Assembly: GCF_016892765.1 (NCBI RefSeq)
Contig: NZ_JAFEMD010000015.1
Location: 1 to 64,000 of the forward strand
DNA length: 64,000 nt
Source: Microvirga arvi
GTDB taxonomy: Bacteria; Pseudomonadota; Alphaproteobacteria; Rhizobiales; Beijerinckiaceae
Reading direction: 5' to 3'
In this document: piece after piece, positions 1 through 10,801 of the stretch
Numbering within the stretch: position 1 is the stretch's first letter
Layout: each line of letters begins with the position of its first letter
Position numbers and translations under genes: made by a program
The notes under the pieces: generated by a model
What the model was told of the DNA's origin: nothing
The model's input: only the letters and a program-made list of their open reading frames with translations
The model's database searches: none

Positions 1-204
1 CGCGCCCCTCGACAGGACCAGATCTAAGACAACGATATAGCCCAGCTTAGGATGATTGTCAAGAACAAAATGAGAACATAACTCGTATGCCTCCCGAGTC
101 GGTAGCACCCGCCCGGAACTCGCCCCAGGGATTGGCCGTCTATGGACAGGCTCATGTCAAAGCGGTTGGCAGCCATATGGGAAGCCCCTGCAGGGAGTGC
201 TTGG

Positions 205-447
205 ATGAACAAGGGATTTGGTGTGACCGTGACAGTGACGCAGCCTGGCGATCAGGAGGCGAAGACGGCACCCCTGGTGGTCGTCGCTCGCGACGAACGT
301 GATGCCGAGCTGGTGGCGGCACAGGCAGCCGGTCCGAATGCATCCGCCGAAACGCTGCGTGAACTCACGCAGGAAGAGGTCATGGCCTATGAGCTCGATC
401 TGCAAGCTCATGGCTCCGCGAAAGTCCTGCCCATCCTCAACCTGTAG
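205..447 (+). CDS. Small hypothetical protein
   Basis: I do not recognise this protein of about 80 residues. I chose the ATG at 205 because AGGGAG sits about 8 bases upstream; in-frame ATGs at 142 and 154 would add up to 21 residues. The product begins with a V/T-rich strand-like stretch, then has an acidic, Ala-rich, probably helical second half and ends in PILNL. No signal peptide or membrane segment is visible. It stands alone, about 290 bases before the PAS/HWE kinase on the same strand. It could still be a chance ORF. Confidence 0.45.
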   Translation: MNKGFGVTVTVTQPGDQEAKTAPLVVVARDERDAELVAAQAAGPNASAETLRELTQEEVMAYELDLQAHGSAKVLPILNL

Positions 448-736
448 GAAACGCAGCATAAGGGCGAAGCGCCGCAGCGACCGGCACTATCGGCCGATAT
501 TCAAGTCGCGGCTTTGCTGCTAGGCAGATTCGAGTTCACCTTGTCCTCTGCTCCATGTCCCGCCCGTTGATCATCATCCGCTTCCCGACCTGTGAATGGA
601 CTGTATCCGTCGCCCAGGTGAGGCGGGATCAGCACCACCGTATCGGCGTGAGGCGACCTGCCCGCTGCCTGTTGGCGCAATCGGACCTCCGGCAGGAAGG
701 CCGCCTCGCCCACGAGACACGCCGACGGTGAGCGCG

Positions 737-2896
737 ATGCACGGTAAGCCAGGCTCGCTCACGCCATCCTCCTCCGATGCGTCCACGGACCGTCTCCGGT
801 TCTTCTTTCAGCAAGCCCCAGGCATGATCGCGATCGTCAGCGGGCTCGAACACGTGTTCGAGTTTGCCAACCCGGCTTACCTGGATCTCGTTGGCAGGCA
901 CGACGTCCTGGGACAAAGGGTACGCGATGTGCTGCCGGAGCTTGAAGAGCAGGGCACCGTCGCCGTGCTCGACAAGGTTTATGCGACAGGCGAACCGTTC
1001 ATCGGACGGAGGATGCCTATTGCCTTCCAGCGGCAGGCGGACGCCCCGGCGGAGACCCGGTATATCGATTTCGTTTATCAACCCGTGGCGGATGACCAGG
1101 GGAGAGTGACAGGCATCTTCGCCCAGGGATTCGACGTTACCGAACAGGTTCGGACCGAAACAGCTTTCCAGGAGAGCGACGCTCGCTACCGGCTGTTCTC
1201 GGAGGAGACGCGGGAAGGCGTCGTCATCCACAACGGCAAGGTCATTCTCGACTGCAATCCCGCCTATGCGCGCATGTTCGGCTACGACGATGTTGCCGAT
1301 GTGGTGGGGCGCCCCAGCACGGCTTTCGTAACGCCGAGGAGTGTCGCCCTTCTCCAGGAGAAGGGAGCCCTCGATAACGAGGAGCCATACGAGATCGAGG
1401 CCATCCGCAAGGACGGTTCCGTCTTCCCGGCTGAATTCGTGGGACGGCCCAGCACGTGGCAGGGCCAAAAGGTGCGGATCGGCTTGGCGCGCGATCTGAC
1501 CGAGCGCAAGCGGCGCGAGGCCGCGCTGCGCGACAGCGAGGCTCATTTCGCTGCGATCTTCGACCAATCCGCTGCCGGATTTTCCGAGGTCGATCCGACG
1601 GGGCGCTTTCTCCGGATCAACGACCGCTTCTGCGAGCTCGTAGGGTATACCCGCGAGGAGCTCCTGAGCGGTCGGCGCATGCAGGACATCACCCATCCCG
1701 ACGACCTGCCCGAGAACCTCCGCCTGTTTCAGAAGGCTGTCGAAACCGGCGAGCCGTTCCAGATCGAAAAGCGCTACATTCGACCGGACGGTTCGGCCGT
1801 GTGGGTCAGCAACACGGTGACCCTCATCCACGACGAGATGGGACAGCCGCAAACGATCGCCTCCGTGAGCCTCGATCTCACGGCCCGCCGGGAGGCCGAG
1901 ACGGCCTTGCGCCAAAGCGAGGCCCGCCTGCGGGTGGCCCTTGATGCCGGCCGGATGGCGGTGTGGGAAAGCGACACGCGCACCAACTCCGTTTCGACCT
2001 CTCCCGAACTCAACCGTCTCCTCGGTTTCCCGGAGGCGGCCACCCCGACCGTCGATGAGATCAGGTCGCGCTATGCCCCGGGTGCTCAGGACCGCCTCCG
2101 GGCAGCCGCCGCAGCAGCCCTCGGCCGGGGTGAGCGTTATGCGGAGGAAGAGCTCGAAGTGATCTGGCCCGACGGCTCACACCATTGGCTGCTCGTGAGG
2201 GCGGAGTTGGAATTGACGCCCAAGCCGGCGGGAGGTGTCGACGTCAGGGCCATGGGCGTTGCCTTCGACATCACCGAGCGCAAGCTCTGGGAGGAGCGCC
2301 AGCGCCTCCTCATCAACGAGCTCAACCATCGGGTCAAGAATACCCTCGCCACCGTTCAGTCGATCGCCATGCAGAGCTTCCGCGATACAGGGGAAACGAG
2401 CGGTTCGAGTTTCACGGCGTTCCAGAATCGCCTGTTCGCCCTGGCCCGCGCCCATGACATCCTCACCCGTGACAACTGGGAAGGGGCGGAGCTTCGCGAG
2501 ATCGTCGGCGAGGTCGTCGAACCCTATTGCCGTCAATCGGGCGGACGCTGCGACATCGACGGGCCGCGTGTCCGGCTGACGCCGAGCATGGCGCTCGCGC
2601 TGTCCATGGCGGTGCATGAGCTTGCGACCAATGCGGCGAAGTACGGATCCCTGTCGGTGTCAGCGGGGCAGGTTTCGATCTCGTGGACGATCATGCCCGG
2701 TGAACCGAGGCACCTCGCTCTTGTCTGGCAGGAGCAGGGAGGTCCGCTCGTCGCGCCGCCTGCACGCAGAGGATTCGGGACGCGACTGATCGAGCGCAGC
2801 CTGGCGCAGGAGCTCGCGGGCGAGGTGAGCCTTGCCTATGTTCCGGCAGGCGTCGTCTGCACGATCAAGGCTCCGCTGCCCGAGGGCTCCGCCTGA
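737..2896 (+). CDS. Multi-PAS sensor histidine kinase, HWE family
   Basis: Cytoplasmic sensor kinase of about 719 residues with four successive PAS domains, at roughly residues 20-143, 148-258, 270-388 and 394-513, then an HWE kinase core. The phospho-acceptor motif is ELNHRVKNTLATVQSI; the N box is HELATNAAKYG; the WxE of the family name appears as WQE; the C-terminal glycine box is GFGTRLIERSLA. No transmembrane segment is visible, so it should sense a soluble signal, light or redox. The start is uncertain: the frame is open from 596, but the first 47 residues are Pro/Arg-rich and unlike a PAS leader, so I prefer ATG 737 (GTG 728 is possible). HWE kinases in alphaproteobacteria often feed response regulators of the general stress or light response; no regulator gene is adjacent. 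Confidence 0.9.
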   Translation: MHGKPGSLTPSSSDASTDRLRFFFQQAPGMIAIVSGLEHVFEFANPAYLDLVGRHDVLGQRVRDVLPELEEQGTVAVLDKVYATGEPFIGRRMPIAFQRQADAPAETRYIDFVYQPVADDQGRVTGIFAQGFDVTEQVRTETAFQESDARYRLFSEETREGVVIHNGKVILDCNPAYARMFGYDDVADVVGRPSTAFVTPRSVALLQEKGALDNEEPYEIEAIRKDGSVFPAEFVGRPSTWQGQKVRIGLARDLTERKRREAALRDSEAHFAAIFDQSAAGFSEVDPTGRFLRINDRFCELVGYTREELLSGRRMQDITHPDDLPENLRLFQKAVETGEPFQIEKRYIRPDGSAVWVSNTVTLIHDEMGQPQTIASVSLDLTARREAETALRQSEARLRVALDAGRMAVWESDTRTNSVSTSPELNRLLGFPEAATPTVDEIRSRYAPGAQDRLRAAAAAALGRGERYAEEELEVIWPDGSHHWLLVRAELELTPKPAGGVDVRAMGVAFDITERKLWEERQRLLINELNHRVKNTLATVQSIAMQSFRDTGETSGSSFTAFQNRLFALARAHDILTRDNWEGAELREIVGEVVEPYCRQSGGRCDIDGPRVRLTPSMALALSMAVHELATNAAKYGSLSVSAGQVSISWTIMPGEPRHLALVWQEQGGPLVAPPARRGFGTRLIERSLAQELAGEVSLAYVPAGVVCTIKAPLPEGSA

Positions 2897-3213
2897 TCAC
2901 CTATCCTAATCCTGGATGTGAGCCACGACGCTTGTCTACCCGCCGCCAAGGTGGTCGCTGCCGGTGCCGCCAATGACAATCTTGGTGACTCCAAAAAGCT
3001 TCGTTCTTGTTCTTGCAAGCCATCAGGCTGGCATTGGGCCGTTAGGAATTTCAGGACTCTTGCCGCCACGCTGCAGAATCCTTTCGGAGGAGGTGCAAGC
3101 CTCAAGGAAAATCGTCCGGGGCTCTGCGATCGCTGGTCAGCCGTTTTGCCAAGCTCTTGTTTTTCGCGACCTGTCGCCCATAACGCTACAGTCGGCATAG
3201 CAAAGGCTGGATC
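2897..3213. other. Intergenic stretch, no recognised gene
   Basis: 317 bases between the first HWE kinase and the HigA-like gene. Frames through it are open but do not resemble a known family. I specifically looked for a HigB-type toxin partner upstream of the antitoxin-like gene and found none on either strand. No strong terminator hairpin is visible. Confidence 0.5.
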
Positions 3214-3564
3214 ATGCCCCACTCCCGAGACGCTCTCCCAGTGGCTCCGCCCCACCCGGGGTGGATCCTTCGTGATCAGGTCCTGCCCGGCCTCGGTCTC
3301 TCCGTCAGCCAGGCTGCCCGCGAGCTTCGCATCGCGCGTCAGACCCTGCACCGGGTTCTTGCCGGGAAGGCGGCGGTCAGTCCCGAGATGGCGACCCGCT
3401 TGGCCCGCCTCTCCGGCACGACACCCCGCTTCTGGCTCGACCGGCAGCAGCAGCACGACCTGTGGCACGCGGAGCAGGCGCTCACAGGGATTATCGGGCT
3501 GATCCCGACCCACACCCTCCCGGCTGCCCTTCAGGCTGAGATTGGACTTCGCCATGGCCGCTAA
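3214..3564 (+). CDS. HigA-family (VapI) antitoxin-like HTH protein, orphan
   Basis: 116-residue protein. The N-terminal HPG motif followed by the XRE-type helix-turn-helix (SVSQAARELRIARQTLHRVL, then MATRLARLSGTTPRFWL) is the HigA addiction-module antitoxin signature. HigA proteins bind their own operator and neutralise the HigB mRNA-interferase. Here no higB is found on either side. The stop (3562-3564) overlaps the start of the KaiC-like gene by about 11 bases, so translation may be coupled and the protein may act as an autoregulator of the KaiC/HWE operon rather than as an antitoxin. That role is inference from gene order. Confidence 0.8.
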   Translation: MPHSRDALPVAPPHPGWILRDQVLPGLGLSVSQAARELRIARQTLHRVLAGKAAVSPEMATRLARLSGTTPRFWLDRQQQHDLWHAEQALTGIIGLIPTHTLPAALQAEIGLRHGR

Positions 3565-5050
3565 GCCTCAGCCTTCCCGCAAAGCTCGGACCGGAGTTGC
3601 GGGCCTGGACGACATCCTCGTCGGAGGCCTGTCCCCTGGCCACGTCTACCTGCTGGAGGGCAGTCCCGGCACCGGCAAGACCACCATCGCCCTCCAGTTC
3701 CTGCTTGACGGGGCTAACGCTGGAGAAACCGGGCTTTACATCACCATGTCCGAGACCGAGTCGGAGCTGCGCGACGGCGCGGCGTCCCATGGCTGGAGCC
3801 TCGGCGACAGCGTTCACGTTTATGAGCTCGTGCCGCCGGAGAACCTGCTCGACGAAGAGCATCAGCAGAGCCTGCTTTACTCGTCCGATCTCGAACTCGG
3901 CGAAACCACCAGGGCCGTGTTCGCAGCCATCGACCGAGTGAAGCCGGTCCGCATCGTGATCGACAGCCTGTCGGAGATCCGCCTTCTGGCGCAGAGCTCC
4001 CTGCGCTACCGCCGCCAGATCCTGGCCATGAAGCATTACTTCGCGCGCCAGGGCGCGACGGTCCTCCTCCTCGACGATCTGACCACGGACACCAACGACA
4101 AGACCGTTCACAGCCTCGCCCATGGGGTGATCCGCCTGGAGGGGCTGACGCCCAATTACGGTGCCGAACGCCGCCGCCTGCGGGTGATCAAGTATCGCGG
4201 CCAGTCGTTCCGGGGCGGGTTCCACGACTACGTGATTGTGGAAGGAGGCGTTCAGGTGTTTCCCCGCCTCGTCTCCGGCGAGCACAAGACGAACTTTGTC
4301 CGCAATGTCCTCACGAGCGGAATCGGCGAGCTCGATGAGCTCCTCGGCGGCGGCATCGAGCAGGGCTCGAGCACGCTGGTGATGGGCCCGGCCGGCACGG
4401 GCAAATCCCTTCTGACGGTGCAGTTCGCCATCTCGGCGGCCAAGCGCGGCGAGAAGGCGGCCCTTTTCATCTTCGACGAGGAGCTCGGCCTCCTGATCGA
4501 TCGGTGCAAGCTGATCGGCATCGACTTGGTGGCACTGTGTGACTCCGGCAACCTGTTCATCGAGCAGGTCGATGCCGCCGAGCTCTCGCCCGGCGAATTC
4601 ACCGACCGGGTGCGCACCAAGATCCATCGCCATGGCGTGAAGACGGTCGTGATCGACGGCCTGAACGGCTACCAGGCCGCCATGCCGGAAGAGGAGTTTC
4701 TGACCCTGCACATCCACGAGCTGCTGCAATACCTGAACCGGCAAGGTGTCTCGACATTCCTGACGGTTGCGCAGCACGGGCTTGTGGGCGACATGAAGTC
4801 CCCCGTCGACGTTACGTATCTCGCCGACACCGTGATCCTGCTGCGCTACTTCGAAGCGTTCGGTCAGGTCCGGCGGGCGATCTCGATCATCAAGAAGCGG
4901 TTCGGTTCGCACGAGAACACCATTCGCGAGATGCGGATCACCAACAAGGGTATCGGCCTCGGCGAACCCCTGGAGGGCTTCCAAGGCATTCTGCGCGGCA
5001 CCCCGGTCTTCACCGACGGCGACCGCACGCAGCTGCTCAAAGATCGTTGA
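3554..5050 (+). CDS. KaiC-like double RecA-fold ATPase
   Basis: 498-residue protein with two KaiC domains. Walker A motifs are GSPGTGKT (about residue 36) and GPAGTGKS (about 278). Domain II keeps the catalytic Glu pair (FIFDEE); domain I has SETE, so one of the two glutamates is replaced. The position of the KaiC S431/T432 phosphorylation pair reads Thr-Tyr here (DVTYLADT), so canonical Ser/Thr phospho-cycling is doubtful. Start ATG 3554 lies inside the end of the HTH gene; a TTG at 3542 is an alternative. The gene runs directly into an HWE kinase, resembling the kaiC-histidine kinase pairs of purple alphaproteobacteria, but there is no kaiB or kaiA in the window. Likely role: ATP-dependent signalling or timing module (inference). 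Confidence 0.9.
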   Translation: MAAKPQPSRKARTGVAGLDDILVGGLSPGHVYLLEGSPGTGKTTIALQFLLDGANAGETGLYITMSETESELRDGAASHGWSLGDSVHVYELVPPENLLDEEHQQSLLYSSDLELGETTRAVFAAIDRVKPVRIVIDSLSEIRLLAQSSLRYRRQILAMKHYFARQGATVLLLDDLTTDTNDKTVHSLAHGVIRLEGLTPNYGAERRRLRVIKYRGQSFRGGFHDYVIVEGGVQVFPRLVSGEHKTNFVRNVLTSGIGELDELLGGGIEQGSSTLVMGPAGTGKSLLTVQFAISAAKRGEKAALFIFDEELGLLIDRCKLIGIDLVALCDSGNLFIEQVDAAELSPGEFTDRVRTKIHRHGVKTVVIDGLNGYQAAMPEEEFLTLHIHELLQYLNRQGVSTFLTVAQHGLVGDMKSPVDVTYLADTVILLRYFEAFGQVRRAISIIKKRFGSHENTIREMRITNKGIGLGEPLEGFQGILRGTPVFTDGDRTQLLKDR

Positions 5051-5052
5051 GC

Positions 5053-6141
5053 ATGAAAGACGTTCTTCACCCGCATTCGGAGCGCGCGATCATCCTGGCG
5101 CCCCATGGGCGCGATGCGGCGATCGCCGCCGACATCCTGCGCAGCGTCGGAATCGCGTCGGAGGTCTGCCCCGACATGCCGGCGCTCGTGCGCGGGATTG
5201 CGCAGGGTGCGGGCTTTGCGATCATCACCGACGAGGCGCTCCGCACGGCGGACCTGAAGGATCTGTCCCGTTGGCTCTCGGATCAGCCCCCGTGGTCGGA
5301 TTTCGCCTTCGTGCTCCTCACCCTTCGCGGCGGGGGCATCGAGCGCAATCCGACCCTGGCGCGTCTCTCCGATGTTCTCGGCAATGTCGTATTCCTGGAG
5401 CGTCCCTTCCACCCGGGAACGCTGGTGAGCGTCGCCCGATCGGCCTTGCGCGGGCGACGCAGGCAATACGAGGCCCGCGCAAGGCTTGAGGACCTGCACC
5501 AGGGCGAAGAGCGCCTGAGGGCCGGTCTCGACAAGGAGAAGCGCGCCGCGGAGCATCAACGGTTGCTCATCGATGAGCTGAACCACCGGGTGAAGAACAC
5601 CCTCGCGACGGTGCAATCCATCTCGGCCCAGACCCTGCGCACGTCGGACACGAAAGAGGGCGCGCGCGATGCGCTGGAGAGGCGGCTTCTCGCCCTGTCC
5701 CGGGCGCATGACGTTCTCACCCGTGAGAGCTGGGACGGGGCCGACCTGGTGGAAGTCATCGAGAAGGCTCTCGAGCCCTACCAGACCTCGGGTGAGAACC
5801 GGATCCACATCACCGGTCCGCATGTGCGCGTGACGCCTCGCATGTCGCTCGCCCTGGCCATGGCCATGCACGAGCTGGCCACCAACGCGGTGAAGTACGG
5901 CGCCCTGGCGAACAAGACCGGCACCATCGAGGTGTCGTGGAAGGTGCAGAACGGGGCCGCGCCTCCCAGATTGACCCTGCGCTGGACGGAGGCCGGCGGG
6001 CCGCCCGTCATCCCGCCGCGCCGGCGCGGGTTCGGATCCCGTCTCATCGAACGCAGTCTGGCGAATGATCTGGATGGCCAGGTGGAGATTGCGTTTGCTC
6101 CCACCGGCGTCGTCTGCACGGTCGACGCCCCTGTGACGTAG
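5053..6141 (+). CDS. HWE histidine kinase with receiver-like N-terminal domain
   Basis: 362-residue kinase. Residues 1-135 look like a response-regulator receiver fold but the acidic pocket is degenerate (ILAPHGRD in place of the Asp pair); an Asp in AIITDEAL and a KPF-like ERPF remain. A short coiled stretch leads to the HWE core: DELNHRVKNTLATVQSI, HELATNAVKYG, WTE, GFGSRLIERSLA. It begins 3 bases after the KaiC-like stop (ATG 5053; a TTG at 5047 would overlap), so the two are surely co-transcribed. The core is strikingly like that of the PAS kinase at 737-2896, suggesting paralogy. Likely function: KaiC-coupled phosphorelay input; the partner regulator is not in the window. Confidence 0.9.
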   Translation: MKDVLHPHSERAIILAPHGRDAAIAADILRSVGIASEVCPDMPALVRGIAQGAGFAIITDEALRTADLKDLSRWLSDQPPWSDFAFVLLTLRGGGIERNPTLARLSDVLGNVVFLERPFHPGTLVSVARSALRGRRRQYEARARLEDLHQGEERLRAGLDKEKRAAEHQRLLIDELNHRVKNTLATVQSISAQTLRTSDTKEGARDALERRLLALSRAHDVLTRESWDGADLVEVIEKALEPYQTSGENRIHITGPHVRVTPRMSLALAMAMHELATNAVKYGALANKTGTIEVSWKVQNGAAPPRLTLRWTEAGGPPVIPPRRRGFGSRLIERSLANDLDGQVEIAFAPTGVVCTVDAPVT

Positions 6142-6244
6142 ATCCCGAGCTTTCCACGAATGCATGGCGGGGCTGCCCTGTGGATTGCGGGCACAGAAAA
6201 GCTTTGCCGTTCGGATAATTTCTTCACCCTCTCCGCCCTAGGTT

Positions 6245-8164
6245 ATGGACAGGTCTGGAGAAAGACGCCTCGTGCGATACCCACCCCAAATTCTGGAAGA
6301 GATCCGCGCCCGGCTGCCGGTTTCGGCCGTCGTCGGCAAGCGCGTGCGTCTGAAGAAGGCGGGGCGGGAATGGAAGGGGCTGTCGCCCTTCAACGCGGAG
6401 AAGACGCCGAGCTTCTACGTCAACGACCAGAAGCAGTTCTACCACTGCTTCTCCTCCGGCAAGCACGGGGACATCTTCACCTTTCTCATGGAGACCGAGG
6501 GGCTCTCCTTCCCCGAGGCCGTGGAGCGGCTCGCCGGCGAAGCGGGGGTGCCTCTGCCCAAGGTTTCCCAGGAGGATCGGCAGGAGGAGGTCAAGCGCAA
6601 GAGCCTCTACGACGTCATGGAGATGGCGGCCGCCTTCTTTGAATCCTCCCTGCAGGACCGCCTGGGCGCCAAGGCTCGGGACTACCTTGCCGGCCGTTCC
6701 TTAAGCCGGGAGACGCAGGGGCGCTTCCGCATCGGCTACGCTCCCCCCGAACGGTTTGCCCTGCGGGACCATCTCGCCGGCAAGGGCGTGCCCATCGAGA
6801 TGATGGTGGAGGCGGGGCTCCTGATCGCGGGCGAGGATGTGAAGGTCCCCTATGACCGCTTCCGCGACCGGGTCATGTTCCCGATCTGCGACCTGCGCGG
6901 CCGGGTGATCGCCTTCGGCGGGCGCGCCATGAGCGCCGACGCGCCGGCCAAGTACCTCAACTCCCCCGACACTCCGCTCTTCAACAAAGGGCGTCTCCTC
7001 TACAACTACCACCTCGCCCGCCAGCCGGCCCATGACCGGGGCACGGTGATCGCGGTGGAGGGCTACGTCGACGTGATCTCGCTGAGCGTCGCGGGCTTCC
7101 CCCACGCGGTCGCGCCGCTGGGCACGGCGCTCACGGAGGACCAGCTCACGCTGCTCTGGCGCCTCGCGGAGGAGCCGATCCTCTGCTTCGACGGCGACAA
7201 GGCCGGTCAGCGGGCGGCCTACCGGGCGCTCGACGTGGCCCTGCCGAACCTGATGCCAGGGAAATCCTTGCGCTTTGCCATGCTTCCCGAGGGGCAGGAT
7301 CCGGACGATCTCGCCCGCGCGGGCGGCGGCGCTGCCGTCGAGCGGGTGCTCGCGGCAGCCCGGCCCCTGGTGGACGTGCTTTGGGCCCGGGAGCTTGAAG
7401 CGGGGCCCCTCGACACCCCCGAGCGGCGGGCGGCCCTGGAGCGGCGGCTTCGCGAATCACTGGCACTGATTCGCGATGAAACCCTGAAGAAATACTACCG
7501 GGAGGATGTGGATAGCCGCCTTGCGGCTTTGAGTCCCGACACCAGGCCCAGCCGTTTCAACCGCCAGAATGCGGGTGGGCGGCGCGATTTTCAGAAGCCC
7601 CAGCCGATGACGCCAAGCTCCCGCCTGAGCGTCTCGCCGATGCTCGCCCGCAGCGCGCTTTTTGCCGGCGGGACGGCCGAGAGTCCCCGGGAAGCGATGA
7701 TCCTCTGCACGTTCCTGGCTCACCCGGAACTCCTTCAAAATCATGCAGAAACCCTTGCGGATCTTGAACTTGAACGCCGCACCACCCAAATGGTGCGTAA
7801 TCTCCTGCTCGATGGAGCGGCGAGCGGCGACCCTGCCGACCTGACGGTCATGAAGGCCCGCCTTGAGCGGGCCGGCCTCACAGCCGAGGCCGACAGGCTG
7901 ACGGCTCTGGTCCGTCCTGGCGACCGGTGGATGCTCGATCCTCACGCGGATCCCTTGCGTCTTGAGGACGCATTGAGGCAAGCCATCACCTTGCATCGCC
8001 GCGCACGCACGTTACATAGCGAACTTCGGGCTGCCGAGCGCGCACTCGCCGAAGAGGACAATGAGGCCAATCTCGCCTGGTTGCGGGAGGTCCAAAACCA
8101 GCTGTCCTCCGTCGAGGGTGCCGAGGCCGACATGGACAATGCAGGAACCCCAGGGGGTCACTGA
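6245..8164 (+). CDS. dnaG: DNA primase DnaG
   Basis: 639-residue primase that makes RNA primers at the replication fork with DnaB helicase. The N-terminal domain has the CHC2-like block (AEKTPSFYVNDQKQFYHCF, then SSGKHGD), the TOPRIM core shows AVEGYVDV and the metal-binding DGD (CFDGDKAGQRAA), and a C-terminal helicase-interaction region follows. Of the four zinc ligands of E. coli DnaG, only one Cys survives; the others read Ser, Asn and Ser. I recall similar replacement in other alphaproteobacterial primases, so this is probably a lineage trait rather than damage. ATG 6245 is used; GTG 6272 is a possible shorter start. It precedes rpoD as in the classic macromolecular-synthesis arrangement. 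Confidence 0.97.
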   Translation: MDRSGERRLVRYPPQILEEIRARLPVSAVVGKRVRLKKAGREWKGLSPFNAEKTPSFYVNDQKQFYHCFSSGKHGDIFTFLMETEGLSFPEAVERLAGEAGVPLPKVSQEDRQEEVKRKSLYDVMEMAAAFFESSLQDRLGAKARDYLAGRSLSRETQGRFRIGYAPPERFALRDHLAGKGVPIEMMVEAGLLIAGEDVKVPYDRFRDRVMFPICDLRGRVIAFGGRAMSADAPAKYLNSPDTPLFNKGRLLYNYHLARQPAHDRGTVIAVEGYVDVISLSVAGFPHAVAPLGTALTEDQLTLLWRLAEEPILCFDGDKAGQRAAYRALDVALPNLMPGKSLRFAMLPEGQDPDDLARAGGGAAVERVLAAARPLVDVLWARELEAGPLDTPERRAALERRLRESLALIRDETLKKYYREDVDSRLAALSPDTRPSRFNRQNAGGRRDFQKPQPMTPSSRLSVSPMLARSALFAGGTAESPREAMILCTFLAHPELLQNHAETLADLELERRTTQMVRNLLLDGAASGDPADLTVMKARLERAGLTAEADRLTALVRPGDRWMLDPHADPLRLEDALRQAITLHRRARTLHSELRAAERALAEEDNEANLAWLREVQNQLSSVEGAEADMDNAGTPGGH

Positions 8165-8357
8165 CGTCTGTCTTGTCAGAATGCTGCAAGCTGAGCAGTT
8201 GCGGAAGTTTGAGCAGGGGATGGTTAACGGTTAGTCAAGCGACTTGCTGTTTATAGTCGGGAATGAATTTCGGGTGGTGGAGCCCTGAGCTTGCCGCCCA
8301 TTCGCGCATCGCAGGTCCTGTAGGGGGGATGGGCGAAGCGCTGGAGTTGAGCAAAGC

Positions 8358-10355
<1,998 letters not shown>

Positions 10356-10365
10356 GACACTCAGG

Positions 10366-10391
10366 AAGGCGGGTTTCGGACCCGCCTTTTT
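10366..10391 (+). terminator. Rho-independent terminator after rpoD
   Basis: Perfect 9-bp stem AAGGCGGGT / ACCCGCCTT with a 5-base loop TTCGG, running into a T tract, 10 bases after the rpoD stop. It separates rpoD from the LrgA-like gene. Confidence 0.93.
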
Positions 10392-10408
10392 CGTTCTAGA
10401 CCGCTCTC

Positions 10409-10801
10409 ATGATCATCAGCCTCACCGTCATTCTCCTGTGCCAGCTCCTGGGCGAGGTCGTCGCCGGTGGGCTCGGCTGGCCGATGCCCGGTCCGGTGCT
10501 CGGCATGCTGTTCCTGCTCGTTTTCCTGAGCCTGCGGGGCCGGATCGCGACGAGCGTGCCCGAACTCGGCAAGACGCTGGACTCGACGGGCAAGGGGCTT
10601 CTCGCCCATCTCTCGCTGCTGTTCATTCCGGCGAGCGTCGGCGTCGTCCAGCGGCTCGACGTGCTGGCGGAATACGGCATCGGTCTCGCGGTGGCTCTCG
10701 TCGTCTCGACTTTCGTCACCCTCGTCGTCACCGTCGTGACCTTCGTGGTGGTGTCGCGCCTCAGCGGCTCCTCCATCGAGACGCCGGAGCAGGAACGGTG
10801 A
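10409..10801 (+). CDS. CidA/LrgA-family holin-like membrane protein
   Basis: 130-residue protein, almost entirely four hydrophobic helices, with the family motif WPMPGPVLGMLFL near residue 25. LrgA/CidA proteins are small inner-membrane proteins linked to murein hydrolase control and, in later work, to pyruvate or overflow-metabolite transport together with the LrgB partner. The stop TGA (10799-10801) overlaps the GTG start of the lrgB-like gene, so the two form a translationally coupled pair. No lytSR-type regulator is adjacent. Confidence 0.9.
   Translation: MIISLTVILLCQLLGEVVAGGLGWPMPGPVLGMLFLLVFLSLRGRIATSVPELGKTLDSTGKGLLAHLSLLFIPASVGVVQRLDVLAEYGIGLAVALVVSTFVTLVVTVVTFVVVSRLSGSSIETPEQER

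Noticed and set aside
2918..3502. Plus-strand ORF overlapping the HigA-like gene, considered as a toxin partner
   Set aside because: The translation is Ser/Pro/Arg-rich and unlike HigB; its second half is a shifted frame of the antitoxin-like gene.
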